Notes: a model not told the origin generated them from the sequence alone. Numbered from the stretch's first letter, positions 1 to 9,223 are shown. The stretch is 64,000 nt of DNA from Hymenobacter gelipurpurascens (GCF_900187375.1 NZ_FYEW01000003.1:62001-126000); one strand, 5' to 3'. Program-made: numbers and translations.

Positions 1-602
1 CGACCTACGGCGACCATAAGGCGCTGCCAAAAGTAGAGGACCGGATCGGCAAGCCTTTGTCGCCCTACGCCGTGACCAAATATGCCAATGAGCTCTACGC
101 CGATGTGTTTGGAAAGACCTACGGCATGGAGATTATAGGCCTACGCTACTTCAACATCTTCGGACCGCGCCAGGACCCCAATGGTGCTTATGCCGCGGTT
201 ATTCCTCTCTTCATTGATGCTGTGCTGGAAGGCAAGGCGCCGCGCATGAACGGAGACGGTGGCCAGACCCGCGACTTTACCTTTGTGGAAAACTGCGTGC
301 AGGCTAACATAAAGGCGGCGCTGGTGCAAAACCCTGAGGCGGTGAACCAAGTGTACAACGTAGCCGTGGCCGACCGTACGTCGCTCAACGACCTGTTCAA
401 CATCCTGAAGGAAGAAGCTGGTTCGGACATTACCCCTGACTACGGTCCTGACCGTGCCGGTGATATCCGGGACTCACTGGCTGATATCAGCAAAGCCCAC
501 AACCTACTGGCCTACAACCCCCAGATTCGGATTCGGGAAGGTCTGCAAAAGACGCTTTCCTGGTTTAAGGAAAACCAAGCGTTCATTGCTGAGCGCAACT
601 AG
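1..602 (+). CDS. NAD-dependent epimerase, WbpP/TviC-type UDP-GlcNAc 4-epimerase-like (5' truncated)
   Basis: This is the C-terminal two thirds of an extended short-chain dehydrogenase that interconverts UDP-hexoses at C4 for surface polysaccharide synthesis. The reading frame is open from the first bases, so the start lies left of the window; the TTG at 57 is internal. The catalytic YAVTK (Tyr-x3-Lys) follows a TYGDHKALPK stretch, and FNIFGPRQDPNG and GDGGQTRDFTFV are typical of the WbpP/TviC/UDP-glucuronate epimerase group. The preferred substrate (UDP-GlcNAc, UDP-GalNAc or uronic acid forms) cannot be read from sequence. It lies 101 bp upstream of rfbA in the same direction, consistent with a nucleotide-sugar operon continuing to the left. 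The family is sure, the substrate is not. Confidence 0.85.
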   Translation, partial: TYGDHKALPKVEDRIGKPLSPYAVTKYANELYADVFGKTYGMEIIGLRYFNIFGPRQDPNGAYAAVIPLFIDAVLEGKAPRMNGDGGQTRDFTFVENCVQANIKAALVQNPEAVNQVYNVAVADRTSLNDLFNILKEEAGSDITPDYGPDRAGDIRDSLADISKAHNLLAYNPQIRIREGLQKTLSWFKENQAFIAERN

Positions 603-604
603 CA

Positions 605-691
605 GGGGTGCGTTGTACGCGCCCGCTAGGGCTTCGATAAGGTCATTCCAATAAAAAATTGCCAACGCAACGGGCGCGTGCAACGCGCCCC
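605..691. repeat. Pair of inverted REP-like palindromes
   Basis: Two 20-nt arms, 605-624 and 672-691, are reverse complements of each other at 18 of 20 positions. Each arm is itself a small hairpin: the right arm has a perfect 8-bp GGGCGCGT/ACGCGCCC stem with a 3-nt loop, and the left arm has the same stem with one G-T pair. This is the layout of a REP/BIME-like element. It fills the gap between the epimerase and rfbA and could fold as one long stem or two short ones. Confidence 0.7.
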
Positions 692-703
692 TACCTCCAT
701 CAC

Positions 704-1576
704 ATGAAAGGTATTATCCTCGCTGGCGGGTCCGGCACGCGCCTGCACCCGCTTACTCTGGCTGTCTCCAAGCAGCTTATGCCCGTCTACGATAAGCCGA
801 TGATTTATTATCCGCTGTCGATCCTGATGATGGCGGGCATCAAGGATATCCTGATTATCACTACTCCCCACGATCAGGCGCAGTTCCAAAAACTACTTGG
901 CGACGGTAAGAATCTGGGCTGCAACTTCCAGTATACTATCCAGGAGGTGCCAAATGGCCTAGCCCAGGCATTCGTACTCGGGGCTGATTTTATTGGCGAC
1001 GATAAAGTGGCGTTGGTGCTGGGCGACAATATCTTCCACGGCGAAGGCATGGAAGAACTGCTCAAGTCTAATAACAGCCCTGATGGTGGCGTGGTATATG
1101 CGTACCACGTGCAGGATCCGGAGCGCTATGGTGTGGTAGAATTCGACTCGGATAACAAGGCGCTCAGCATCGAAGAGAAGCCCGCCAAACCCAAGAGCAA
1201 TTACGCGGTGCCAGGCCTGTACTTCTACGACAACGAGGTGGTAGAAATTGCGCGCAACCTGAAGCCTAGCCCCCGCGGCGAGTACGAAATCACGGATGTA
1301 AACCAGGAGTATTTGCGCCGTGGTAAGCTGAAAGTTGGCATTTTGGGCCGGGGAACAGCTTGGCTGGACACCGGTACTTTTGAAAGCCTGATGCAGGCGG
1401 GTGAGTTTGTGCGTGTTATCGAACAGCGTCAGGGCCTGAAGGTGGGTTCTATTGAAGAGGTGGCCTACCGCCAAGGCTTTATCACGGCCGACCAGCTACG
1501 CGAAATTGCCGCACCTCTACGCAAGAGCGGCTACGGCGACTACCTGATGCACCTGCCCGAGCAGTTACTCATGTAA
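704..1576 (+). CDS. rfbA: Glucose-1-phosphate thymidylyltransferase
   Basis: RfbA condenses dTTP and glucose-1-phosphate to dTDP-glucose, the first step to dTDP-rhamnose and related sugars, in the cytoplasm. The 290-residue length is typical of the family. The nucleotide-binding signature GGSGTRLHP is at residues 8-16, [16 protein letters not shown] follows, and LGDNIF, EEKP and [11 protein letters not shown] are the sugar-binding and catalytic stretches. The ATG at 704 was chosen because family members start directly with MKGIILAGG; an upstream in-frame codon at 659 would add 15 unrelated residues lying in the palindromic repeat. It follows the truncated epimerase and ends at a strong hairpin. 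No rfbB, rfbC or rfbD is visible in the window. Confidence 0.95.
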   Translation: MKGIILAGGSGTRLHPLTLAVSKQLMPVYDKPMIYYPLSILMMAGIKDILIITTPHDQAQFQKLLGDGKNLGCNFQYTIQEVPNGLAQAFVLGADFIGDDKVALVLGDNIFHGEGMEELLKSNNSPDGGVVYAYHVQDPERYGVVEFDSDNKALSIEEKPAKPKSNYAVPGLYFYDNEVVEIARNLKPSPRGEYEITDVNQEYLRRGKLKVGILGRGTAWLDTGTFESLMQAGEFVRVIEQRQGLKVGSIEEVAYRQGFITADQLREIAAPLRKSGYGDYLMHLPEQLLM

Positions 1577-1599
1577 TTATCAGTGGCTTACTTATTAAG

Positions 1600-1651
1600 C
1601 AAAAGCCCTTGGCAAGCACACCATCCTTGTGCTAAGCCAAGGGCTTTTGTT
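1600..1651. terminator. Bidirectional hairpin terminator between rfbA and the membrane protein gene
   Basis: A perfect 14-bp outer stem (1600-1613 with 1636-1649) encloses a second 5-bp stem (AGCAC/GTGCT). The outer stem ends in AAAA/TTTT on the two sides, so it can terminate both the rfbA transcript and the convergent gene that ends at 1670. Confidence 0.85.
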
Positions 1652-1669
1652 CTATAAGCTCCTTCTTTT

Positions 1670-2071
1670 CTAGCCGTTGTTCGTTCGTTTTCTCCCTAGC
1701 AGAAAAAAGCAGAGTAGGCCGTAAACCGCACCACTCGTGCCAAATGCGGTTGCGCACCAAATTGGCTGGAGGCCCTGGCCCCAACCGGCAAGCCCGCCGC
1801 CGAGTGCAAGCTGGCTTGCGGCGATGCCAATCCCGGCGCCAATTAATAAGCTACGGCCAGCGGTTTGGAGCCCCTTTTCTGCTATACCCCGATATATAGG
1901 ATAAGTAAGTATATAGATCCAGCCCCCGTAAATCAGAAGGAAGAAGTAGAGATAAGCATACCCGCCGACAAGTGATGCAGAAAAATAATTTCTCAACAGC
2001 CCTAACAGGCCTAGAGCTGCTATGCCGATACTTATAAGGCTAATAACTAGCAAAAGGGCAAAAGTTCGCAT
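1670..2071 (-). CDS. Small membrane protein of unknown function
   Basis: I do not recognise this 133-residue protein. It is almost entirely hydrophobic: a TM segment covers residues 4-27, a second (YLYFFLLIYGGWIYILTYP) lies around 40-58, a third is a Gly/Ala-rich stretch around 73-97, and the last (SGAVYGLLCFFLLG) lies near 113-126. It ends in a positive tail (RKRTNNG). This fits a four-helix inner-membrane protein. It stands alone, convergent with rfbA. It is somewhat AT-richer than its neighbours, which may mean a recent arrival, but this is weak. Confidence 0.6.
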   Translation of the reverse strand: MRTFALLLVISLISIGIAALGLLGLLRNYFSASLVGGYAYLYFFLLIYGGWIYILTYPIYRGIAEKGLQTAGRSLLIGAGIGIAASQLALGGGLAGWGQGLQPIWCATAFGTSGAVYGLLCFFLLGRKRTNNG

Positions 2072-2180
2072 CCTGTATAAGTTCTGATTTTGGCCAACAA
2101 ATCGTACTACAATTGGCTCTCTGTGAGTAGGTGGCCTACGAGTACAAATTCCTGATCAAGGGCTTATGGTTTCTAGGCCA

Positions 2181-3416
2181 CTACACTACAACACCGGCAA
2201 GCAGAGCGGCTCCTACAATAATATAAGATGGCACCCGCTCCCAGAGCAGCAGCAGAAACGTGGCGACGATGAGGCTTAGGTTGACCGGCGTTTCGGGTAA
2301 GGGGTGATAAAGTAGGAACGTAGCCGCGCACACGAGACCCGCTGATACTGCATTAATTCCTTCCAGCGAGGCCTTAACTACGCGGTAGCGCTTCAGTTGG
2401 TCCCAGAACCGGATCAGGAAGAAGATGAGCAGCGTGCCCGGCATAAAGATGCCAGCAGCGCCTACCATAGCACCCAACAGCTGGCCACTGAGGCCACTTC
2501 CGGTCTGGCGCATAGCCAAGGCACCGATGTAGGACGCAAAGGAAAAGTTAGGCCCCGGCATGGCCTGCACCAGGCCTAGGCCAGATAGAAACTCCTTGTT
2601 GGTGAGGTAGTGCTTGAACTCTACAAACTCTGTATAAAAGAGGGGCGCCAGCACTTGGCCGCCCCCAAATACGAGGCTGCCGTTGCGGTAGAAATTCTCG
2701 AAGAGCCTGACAGGAAGTAGTTTGGTGTAGGAGCCGAGCAAAGCAGCGCTAAGGAACACGCCGAGCCACAACACAAAGTTCGACCATTCAATTTGCAGCG
2801 GAATGGTCTGCTCCCGCGGCATCTTGCGGTACCGGAACGTAGTGAGGCTACCGCCCAGCAGCAGTAGAATAGGCATCAGCCAAGGCAGCTGGAAGCGGTA
2901 CACCAGCAGCGCCGACACCACCATAAGGGCTACCGACGTCTTGGTGTGGATTACTTTCTCTGAGATTTTATAGGCCGAATAGGCCACAAACCCAATAGCC
3001 ACGGGCTGCACGAACTGTACCAGCCGCGCTACCAAGTCTTTATCCAGATAACTGATGGTCAGCCCAGCCACCGTCATGAACGTAACGGAAGGCAGCATCC
3101 AGACCAGCAGCGTGAGGTAGGCCAGGTTGGGGCCGCCCAGCCGAAACCCGATGGCCGTGATGGTCTGGGTGGAGGTAGGGCCGGGCAGAATCTGGCAGAG
3201 CGCGGTGAGTTCCAGCAAGTCGGCCGCCGTCAGGTAGCGGCGCTTATCCACCAGCAGGCGCAGCATCATGGCCATGTGCGCCTGCGGGCCGCCGAAAGCT
3301 GTGAGACCTAGGGCAGCCACATCTTTCAGGAAAATAAGATTGCGCCCGCGCTTCACCCGCTCTTGAGTTCGGGCCTCTGTAGGCGGGGGCGCAAGCGAGG
3401 GATTCTCTGGAAGCAA
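2181..3416 (-). CDS. chrA: ChrA-family (CHR) chromate/anion transporter
   Basis: This is a two-domain (long-chain) CHR transporter of the inner membrane; characterised members export chromate, but many are of unknown substrate. The N-half carries LTAFGGPQAHMAMM and LCQILPGPTSTQ, and the C-half repeats the pattern with FGGGQVLAPLF and GLVQAMPGPNFS, the duplicated motifs of the family. About ten to twelve TM segments are visible. The start is uncertain. The frame is open to 3563, but a terminator for the upstream gene lies at about 3469-3501 inside that extension, and no ATG precedes the first FGGP motif. I prefer the TTG at 3416 (411 aa); a GTG at 3356 is also possible. It stands alone, with no regulator beside it. 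Confidence 0.85.
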   Translation of the reverse strand: MLPENPSLAPPPTEARTQERVKRGRNLIFLKDVAALGLTAFGGPQAHMAMMLRLLVDKRRYLTAADLLELTALCQILPGPTSTQTITAIGFRLGGPNLAYLTLLVWMLPSVTFMTVAGLTISYLDKDLVARLVQFVQPVAIGFVAYSAYKISEKVIHTKTSVALMVVSALLVYRFQLPWLMPILLLLGGSLTTFRYRKMPREQTIPLQIEWSNFVLWLGVFLSAALLGSYTKLLPVRLFENFYRNGSLVFGGGQVLAPLFYTEFVEFKHYLTNKEFLSGLGLVQAMPGPNFSFASYIGALAMRQTGSGLSGQLLGAMVGAAGIFMPGTLLIFFLIRFWDQLKRYRVVKASLEGINAVSAGLVCAATFLLYHPLPETPVNLSLIVATFLLLLWERVPSYIIVGAALLAGVVV

Positions 3417-3468
3417 GGCGAAAAACGTAGATGCCTGACAAAGAAGCAGAAACCTGCCATAAAAACAA

Positions 3469-3501
3469 CCGGCCCCGGCTGCGCGGTGCAGTCGGGGCCG
3501 G
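3469..3501 (-). terminator. Rho-independent terminator of the IPNS-like oxygenase gene
   Basis: On the minus strand a CCGGCCCCG/CGGGGCCGG stem is followed directly by TTGTTTTTATG. It lies just after the oxygenase stop at 3588 and before the transporter coding region, which argues that the two genes are transcribed separately and that the transporter starts downstream of it. Confidence 0.75.
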
Positions 3502-3587
3502 CGTGAAAACGAGGGAACGGGCAGGTGCGCGAGTGGGAAGACGTAAGGTTCCGATGAGATCAAGCGCGGGCACCTACGGCCAGGGGA

Positions 3588-4565
3588 CTATTTTTTCTTT
3601 AGTCCCAGCTCTATAAGGCGCTCATTCAGGAACTCGCCGGCAGTAATATCGGCTTCCTTTTTCGGGTTTTCGGACGTTACACAGCTCTCCAAAGCCGCCA
3701 GGCTCATTTCGGAGCGCGGGTGCATGAAAAACGGGATGCTGTAACGGGAAGAATTCATCTTCTCGCGGGGTGGGTTTACCACGCGGTGGATGGTGCTCTT
3801 CAGCACCCCATTGGTGAGGCGCTGCAACATGTCGCCCACGTTCACCACAATCTGGTCGGGGAGGGCGGTAATCGGAATCCACTTTCCGTCGCGGCGCAGC
3901 ACTTGCAGGCCATCGGCAGAAGCCCCCATCAGCAGCGTAATCAGGTTGATGTCGCCGTGCTCGGCAGCGCGAACCGCATCAGACGGAACGCTGTCGGGGT
4001 TTTCGATGGGGTAGTAGTGGATGGGGCGCAGAATGCTGTTGCCGTTGCGCACCTTGTCATCGAAGTAGTTCTCGGGCAGTTTCAGGTACAGTGCAATAGC
4101 GCGCAGTACATCTTTGCCCGCTGCTTCGAGGGTTCTGTAGGTGTTCAGGGAGGTGTCAGCAAAGCTGCTCACTTCCTTCGGCCAGATGTTGTCGGGGTAT
4201 TCGGCACCGATAGGATCATTCGGGTCGTCAACCTCCTGGCCTACGTGGTAGAACTCCTTCAGGTCGCCGGTGTTGCGGCCCTTGGCGTGCTCCTTGCCTT
4301 TGCTCACGTAGCCGCGCTGGCCAGCTAGCTCAGGCTTCTCGTACTGCTGCTTCACGTCGTCGGGCAGCGAGAAGAACGACTGCACGTCGGAGTAAAGTTT
4401 GGTGGTCTGTTCGGCGTTCAGACCGTGGTTTTTTAGCGCAATGAAGCCAATGTTCTGGTAGGCTTCACCGAGTTGTTGCACAAAGCGGGCTTTGCGTTCC
4501 GGGTCACCGGAGCGAAAATCAGCCAGGTCGAGGGAGGGAATTTCCTCCAGCAGTTTTTCTTCCAT
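3588..4565 (-). CDS. Isopenicillin N synthase-like 2-oxoglutarate/Fe(II) oxygenase
   Basis: This 325-residue cytosolic protein belongs to the IPNS/2OG-Fe(II) dioxygenase superfamily. The N-terminal DIOX_N domain (residues 9-110, with IGFIALKNHG) is followed by the double-stranded beta helix. The iron ligands are H203 and D205 (EHGDINLITLL) and H260 (TIHRVVNPP), and the 2OG-binding R274-x-S276 lies in RYSIPFF. All key residues are present, so it should be active. The substrate is unknown; bacterial homologues are usually annotated only as the superfamily. It has its own terminator and is divergent from the following lipoprotein gene. Confidence 0.88.
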   Translation of the reverse strand: MEEKLLEEIPSLDLADFRSGDPERKARFVQQLGEAYQNIGFIALKNHGLNAEQTTKLYSDVQSFFSLPDDVKQQYEKPELAGQRGYVSKGKEHAKGRNTGDLKEFYHVGQEVDDPNDPIGAEYPDNIWPKEVSSFADTSLNTYRTLEAAGKDVLRAIALYLKLPENYFDDKVRNGNSILRPIHYYPIENPDSVPSDAVRAAEHGDINLITLLMGASADGLQVLRRDGKWIPITALPDQIVVNVGDMLQRLTNGVLKSTIHRVVNPPREKMNSSRYSIPFFMHPRSEMSLAALESCVTSENPKKEADITAGEFLNERLIELGLKKK

Positions 4566-4694
4566 AGGGGAGAAACGATATACTTTTTGGAGAACCTTAC
4601 GTATGGCGCAAGGTACTTAAAAAACGTGTCTTTGGTTGCGCCACTGGCCGGTCAACTTTCGGGTTGCTAGGCCAGTGTTGCCCGTCTGTTGCCT

Positions 4695-5525
4695 ATGAAA
4701 ACAACTACTTTCTTACTGATGGGGTTCAGTCTGCTGAGTCTGGCCGCGTGTGATGTGACGCGCAAAGTGCAGGAAACGCCGGAAGAGCCAACCAGCGAGG
4801 CCATGGCCGCGCTGAAGGAGGAAGCTTCGCTGGAAAAAAATGGCATCCGACTCACGCCCATCACCGACTCGCCCAAAATGCCGGAGGCCCAGCTCATGCT
4901 GAAAACACCGGCGCCCGGCTCGGCTGTGCCCAGTGGCAGCGTCGCCTTCGACTACGACCTGACCAATTTCCAGCTTACGCGCATGACGGGCGGGCCGCAT
5001 GCCGAGCATCTGGCTAACTCGCAGCAGGGCCAGCATATCCACAACATCGTGGATAATCAGCCTTACACCGCCCACTACACGCCGGAGTTCAGCAAACCTA
5101 TTCCGGATGGGCAGCATGTGGTGTTGTCGTTTCTGTCGCGCTCCTACCACGAAAGCCTGAAGCACCGCGGCGCCTACGATCTGCGCGTCATCACGGTAGG
5201 GCCGGGCGTATTCAGCACTCAAAATTTCGATCTGCAGGCCCCGCATCTCTTCTACAGCCGCCCCAAGGATGTGTATAAGGGCAAAGACACCCAAAAAGTG
5301 ATGCTGGATTTTTACCTCGTAAACACCACACTTTCCTCAGAGGGAAACAAGGTGCGCGCCACTATCAACGGGACAGAGTTTCTGCTTGATCAGTGGGTGG
5401 CCTACACGATGGAAGGATTAGCCCCCGGCGAAAATACCGTTAAGCTGGAGCTAATTGACGCTAAAGGCAACCAGATTCCTGGGCCTTACAATGCCGAAAC
5501 CCGCACATTCACGTTGCAGCCTTAA
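4695..5525 (+). CDS. DUF4399-like lipoprotein
   Basis: A 276-residue lipoprotein: MKTTTFLLMGFSLLSLAAC is a type II signal peptide with lipobox LAAC, Cys19 becoming the lipid anchor. The ATG at 4695 is preferred to the TTG at 4689 because the signal peptide begins there. The central part resembles DUF4399 and related small beta-sandwich proteins: a PAPGSAVPSGSVAFDYDL strand, then GQHIHNIVDNQPY, IPDGQHVVLSFLSRSYHES and a final strand. The HIH and later His residues could bind metal, but this is inference. The C-terminal third (DFYLVNTTL...NTVKLELIDAKGN) looks like a second Ig-like domain. No partner gene is evident. Function unknown. Confidence 0.7.
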   Translation: MKTTTFLLMGFSLLSLAACDVTRKVQETPEEPTSEAMAALKEEASLEKNGIRLTPITDSPKMPEAQLMLKTPAPGSAVPSGSVAFDYDLTNFQLTRMTGGPHAEHLANSQQGQHIHNIVDNQPYTAHYTPEFSKPIPDGQHVVLSFLSRSYHESLKHRGAYDLRVITVGPGVFSTQNFDLQAPHLFYSRPKDVYKGKDTQKVMLDFYLVNTTLSSEGNKVRATINGTEFLLDQWVAYTMEGLAPGENTVKLELIDAKGNQIPGPYNAETRTFTLQP

Positions 5526-6011
5526 CAAACGCCTAGCCAGCAGCAACTTTCACACAAGTAAATGGCTTGCTGTGCGTTGTATGCAATAGGGAAGTGGCCT
5601 AGAAGGGGCAGTAGTTGCAGCGGAGTGGCCGGTAAGGTGAGGTAAGACAGAAAAACAGGGAGGACATATAATTAATTCTTGTTTAGGATAATATAAATAG
5701 TAAATTGTTCTAAATAAAGAACATGTTGTTTGATTGTTTTGAAGAATGTAATGCCGAATTACTCCCGTAAACCCATGACTAGACCGCTTGAATCAGCCCG
5801 CTACAGGTTTCTATTAGAAACTTAGTAAAGGGCAAATAGCAATGTTTAATCCTAAAACTCTCCTTGGCTGGAATAAGTCTATGTACTTTTGACGTGGCTT
5901 TTAGAGGAGTACGCAACTTCCCAAAGAGTCCAAACGTCTTAGATAATTCTGATTGGTAAGCTCCACTTTTTCTGTGAGCTGCCACAAGCCTTTTGATTTG
6001 CCCTTGACCAT
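5526..6011. other. 486-bp intergenic region with an AT-rich stretch
   Basis: No convincing gene is present. Positions about 5660-5760 are strikingly AT-rich compared with the rest of the window. Short minus-strand frames at 5779-5985 and 5901-6083 have no start signal or recognisable protein and are not called. The right part holds the likely promoter and leader of the OmpA-family gene. Confidence 0.5.
5884..5891 (+). promoter_or_regulatory. Candidate Bacteroidota -7 box (TACTTTTG) for the OmpA/PD40 gene
   Basis: TACTTTTG matches the TAnnTTTG -7 consensus exactly. A TTGG at 5864-5867 sits about 17 nt upstream, close to the -33 TTTG position. Transcription would start near 5898, giving a leader of about 115 nt before the ATG at 6012. 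Confidence 0.45.
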
Positions 6012-8054
6012 ATGAACATCCGAAAAATACTCTTGTCGGTGGGGTTGGTAGTAGGGGTACACGGCATTACGCAAGCGCAGCACGCCGTGTGGGCCAGTAA
6101 AATTGTGGCAGTTTCGTCGCAGAAAGCGGAAGGCAAAGAGCCTTTTGCTCCCGAAAGAGTGCTGGGTGAGCCCAATGCGCTACCCCTAGGCCAGGCCAGC
6201 AATGAAGCCTGGATTCCGAAGAAGGAAGGCGCCAATGAATTTATTGAAATTCGTTTCAGTAAGTCGTTGGTAGCTAAGCAGGTAACGGTGGTGGAGAATT
6301 TCAACCCGGGTTCTGTTACCAAAATAGAACTGGTAGATACGCGCGGCGGAAAACACCAAGTCTACGAAAACGAAAGTCCTGGCCCCTTGCCGGAGGCTTT
6401 CCGCTCCTTGCAGGTAACGTTCTCGCCGGGCACCTACCGCACCATTGGCGTCATCGTGACGATGAACACCAAGGCGGTGAATGGAGTAAACCAGATTGAT
6501 GCTATCGGCATTGCCGACGTGGCCGAGACGATGGTGAAAAAGGACTTCCAGGCCGAGAAAAGCGCGGTGAGTTTTGACTCTTCCATGGTGAACCTGGGAC
6601 CGAACGTCAACTCGAAATACGTGGATACGCACCCGGTTATCTCGCCGGATGGACGCACGCTATTCTTCGCCCGCCAGGAAAGCCCGCAGAACGTCGGCGG
6701 CGCCAATGATGGCCAGGACGTATGGTATTCGACGCTGCAGAACGCCGAGAAGAAAGTCTGGGCACAGGCCAAGAACATTGGCAGTCCAATCAACACGCCT
6801 GGCCCGAACGGTATGGCTTCGGTATCCTCAGACGGGAATACGGCTCTGCTCATCAACGTGTATAAGCCCGATGGCACGCTCGATCCGAAAGGGATGAGCA
6901 TGACGCGCCGGACGCGCACAGGGTGGAGCCAGCCGGAAAAAGTGGTGATTGAGGATTTCTACAACGACGATCCGGAAAACGTAGATTACTTCCTTGGCAC
7001 CTCGGGCAAAGTCCTACTGATGGCCGTTGATCGGAAAGACGGGAAAGGCGAGCAGGATATTTTCGTGAGTTTCCGCAACGCTGATGGGCAGAGTTGGGGC
7101 AAGCCCCGCAACCTGGGCTCCTCTATCAACACCAAAAAACCGGAGTTTGCCCCTTTCCTGGCCGCCGATGGCAAAACGCTGTATTTTGCCTCCGAGGGCT
7201 GGGGCGGCTACGGCAAAAGCGACATTTTCTATAGCAAGCGGCTCGACGATACGTGGACTAACTGGACCAAGCCCCGCAACCTGGGCGCGAGCGTAAACTC
7301 CCCCGACTTTGATGCCTATTACACGGTGTCGGCGGCGGGTGAGGATGCGTATCTGGTGTCGGCCCGCAAGGGAATTGACGGCTCCAAGGACATCTTTCGC
7401 ATCAACCTGAAGCCTACTTTCAAGCCAGAAGTAGTGACTCTGATTCGGGGCAAGGTGCTGGATGCAGCAACCAAGAAGCCCATCGTTTCCGTCATTCATT
7501 ACGAAAACCTGCTGACGGGTGAAGAAATTGGCGTGGCCGAATCGAGCCCGATTGATGGCTCCTACACTATTGTGCTGCCTTCGGGCGCGCATTACGGATA
7601 CCGTGCGGAGGCGAAGGATTACTTGGCCGAATCCGATAACCTGGACGTGACGGACCGCCAGAAATACTCCGAGGTAAACCAGGATCTGTACCTGGTGCCC
7701 TTCGCCGTAGGCCAGACCATTAAGCTGAACAACATCTTCTTCGCGCAGAGCAAGTATGTACTGCGCGAAACTTCCTACCCCGAGCTGCAGCGCCTTATCA
7801 AGACGCTGAAGGCGTATCCGCAGGTAGAAATCAAGATTGAAGGCCACACCGATAACCAAGGCGACCCGGCCCTAAACCTGAAGCTGAGCCAAGACCGCGT
7901 GAATGAGGTGAAGCGCTATTTGGTGAGCAAAGGCATCACGGGGAACCGCATTACCACGGAAGGCTTCGGCGACAAGAAGCCCATTGCGTCGAATGAGCAG
8001 GAAGAAACCCGCCGCCTCAACCGCCGTGTAGAGTTCCGTATCACGAAGAAGTAA
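6012..8054 (+). CDS. OmpA-family protein with PD40 repeats
   Basis: A 680-residue envelope protein. Residues 1-22 form a signal peptide ending in TQAQ. A beta-sandwich domain resembling a discoidin/F5-8C fold follows (about 25-170, with ASNEAWIPKKEGANEFIEI). Next come WD40-like PD40 repeats (about 195-470), visible as THPVISPDGRTLFFARQ, APFLAADGKTLYFAS and similar strands. Then comes a short carboxypeptidase-regulatory-like domain (IRGKVLDAATKKPI) and a C-terminal OmpA domain (about 570-680) with the peptidoglycan-binding core EGHTDNQG and LSQDRVNEVKRYL. The protein should be periplasmic or outer-membrane associated and tether to peptidoglycan. Proteins of this build occur in Bacteroidota gliding/T9SS and adhesion loci, but nothing here ties it to either. 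It ends at a strong terminator. Confidence 0.88.
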   Translation: MNIRKILLSVGLVVGVHGITQAQHAVWASKIVAVSSQKAEGKEPFAPERVLGEPNALPLGQASNEAWIPKKEGANEFIEIRFSKSLVAKQVTVVENFNPGSVTKIELVDTRGGKHQVYENESPGPLPEAFRSLQVTFSPGTYRTIGVIVTMNTKAVNGVNQIDAIGIADVAETMVKKDFQAEKSAVSFDSSMVNLGPNVNSKYVDTHPVISPDGRTLFFARQESPQNVGGANDGQDVWYSTLQNAEKKVWAQAKNIGSPINTPGPNGMASVSSDGNTALLINVYKPDGTLDPKGMSMTRRTRTGWSQPEKVVIEDFYNDDPENVDYFLGTSGKVLLMAVDRKDGKGEQDIFVSFRNADGQSWGKPRNLGSSINTKKPEFAPFLAADGKTLYFASEGWGGYGKSDIFYSKRLDDTWTNWTKPRNLGASVNSPDFDAYYTVSAAGEDAYLVSARKGIDGSKDIFRINLKPTFKPEVVTLIRGKVLDAATKKPIVSVIHYENLLTGEEIGVAESSPIDGSYTIVLPSGAHYGYRAEAKDYLAESDNLDVTDRQKYSEVNQDLYLVPFAVGQTIKLNNIFFAQSKYVLRETSYPELQRLIKTLKAYPQVEIKIEGHTDNQGDPALNLKLSQDRVNEVKRYLVSKGITGNRITTEGFGDKKPIASNEQEETRRLNRRVEFRITKK

Positions 8055-8100
8055 GCAAGAGTGGCCTAGTGCCTAACGCATCCTGCAGCCACCACTGTTG

Positions 8101-8146
8101 TAAAAAGTAAAGCCCGATTCGGTAACGAATCGGGCTTTACTTTTTA
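8101..8146. terminator. Bidirectional terminator between the OmpA-family gene and floA
   Basis: A perfect stem of 20-21 bp (8102-8121 with 8126-8145) encloses a GTAA loop, with AAAAA on one side and TTTTT on the other. It lies between convergent genes and can serve both. Confidence 0.9.
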
Positions 8147-8163
8147 CTTGATGACAGACTGGC

Positions 8164-9165
8164 CTAGCTGAGTTTTGTTTCGTCGCGGCCGGGCTTGAGG
8201 CTACTGCTCTGGCCTCCAGGGTTGGCAATGGAGTCGCGCATATCGGTGTCAGACTGAATGTTGCGCATTTTGTAGTAGTCCATGATACCTAGGTTTCCTG
8301 CCCGGAAGGCTTCGGCAATGGCTTTTGGAATTTCCGCTTCGGCTTCTACCACGCGGGCTTTGGCTTCCTGCGTTTTCGCACGGTTTTCCTGTTCCATGGC
8401 CACGGCCATAGCGCGGCGCTCTTCGGCGCGGGCCTCGGCCACGCGTAAGTCGGCGGAGGCTTGGTCGGTCTGGAGTTTGGCCCCAATGTTTTCTCCGATG
8501 TCGATGTCGGCAATGTCAATGGAAAGAATCTCGAAGGCGGTGCCGGCATCCAGACCTTTGCTGAGTACCAGCTTCGAAATCTTATCGGGATTTTCGAGCA
8601 CTTCTTTGTGCGAGCGGGAAGAGCCAATGGTGGTTACAATACCTTCACCCACGCGGGCCAGAATGGTTTCTTCGCCGGCGCCGCCTACCAGCTGGGCAAT
8701 ATTGGCGCGCACCGTGATGCGGGCCTTGGCAATGAGCTGAATACCATCCTGCGCCACGGCCGCCACGTTGGGCGTATTGATGACCTTGGGATTTACACTG
8801 GTCGTGACGGCCTCAAACACGTCGCGGCCCGCCAGGTCGATGGCGGTGGCCTGCTTGAAGCTGAGCGGAATGTTGGCTTTATCAGCTGAAATCAGGGCTT
8901 TGATAACGCTGGGAATGTTGCCGCCGGCCAGGTAGTGGGTTTCCAGGTCGTTGACGGTCAGCTCTAGGCCTGCCTTGGTAGAGGTGATGATGGAGTTGAC
9001 GATGAGGGCCGGCGGTACCTTCCGGACCCGCATAAATGCCAGCTGAAACAGGCTCACCCGTACTCCCGAAAACAGCGCCGTAATCCAGAGGCTGATCGGG
9101 AAGAAGTACAGGAACACCAGCAGCACAATGCCACCGACGATAATCGGGAAAAAGGGAAAATCCAT
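8164..9165 (-). CDS. floA: Flotillin-like protein FloA
   Basis: A 333-residue SPFH/flotillin-like membrane scaffold that organises functional membrane microdomains. A single N-terminal hydrophobic hairpin ([16 protein letters not shown]) is followed by the SPFH core ([38 protein letters not shown]) and an Ala/Glu-rich coiled-coil tail ([20 protein letters not shown]). The start at 9165 (MDFPFFPII) is preferred over 9216, which adds a non-conserved segment overlapping the intergenic palindrome. It lies 65 bp after nfeD on the same strand, the usual NfeD-flotillin pairing. Its TAG stop is followed by GCC and is part of the iterated TAGGCC motif. Confidence 0.93.
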   Translation of the reverse strand: MDFPFFPIIVGGIVLLVFLYFFPISLWITALFSGVRVSLFQLAFMRVRKVPPALIVNSIITSTKAGLELTVNDLETHYLAGGNIPSVIKALISADKANIPLSFKQATAIDLAGRDVFEAVTTSVNPKVINTPNVAAVAQDGIQLIAKARITVRANIAQLVGGAGEETILARVGEGIVTTIGSSRSHKEVLENPDKISKLVLSKGLDAGTAFEILSIDIADIDIGENIGAKLQTDQASADLRVAEARAEERRAMAVAMEQENRAKTQEAKARVVEAEAEIPKAIAEAFRAGNLGIMDYYKMRNIQSDTDMRDSIANPGGQSSSLKPGRDETKLS

Positions 9166-9223
9166 ACGGCCTACGAATGAGGGAAGGAAAGAACTTGCGC
9201 CGGCAACTAACAACAAAAAAATG

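Noticed and set aside
5779..6083. Two short minus-strand frames upstream of the OmpA-family gene
   Set aside because: They overlap each other and the leader of a clear gene, and show no signal peptide, motif or start context.
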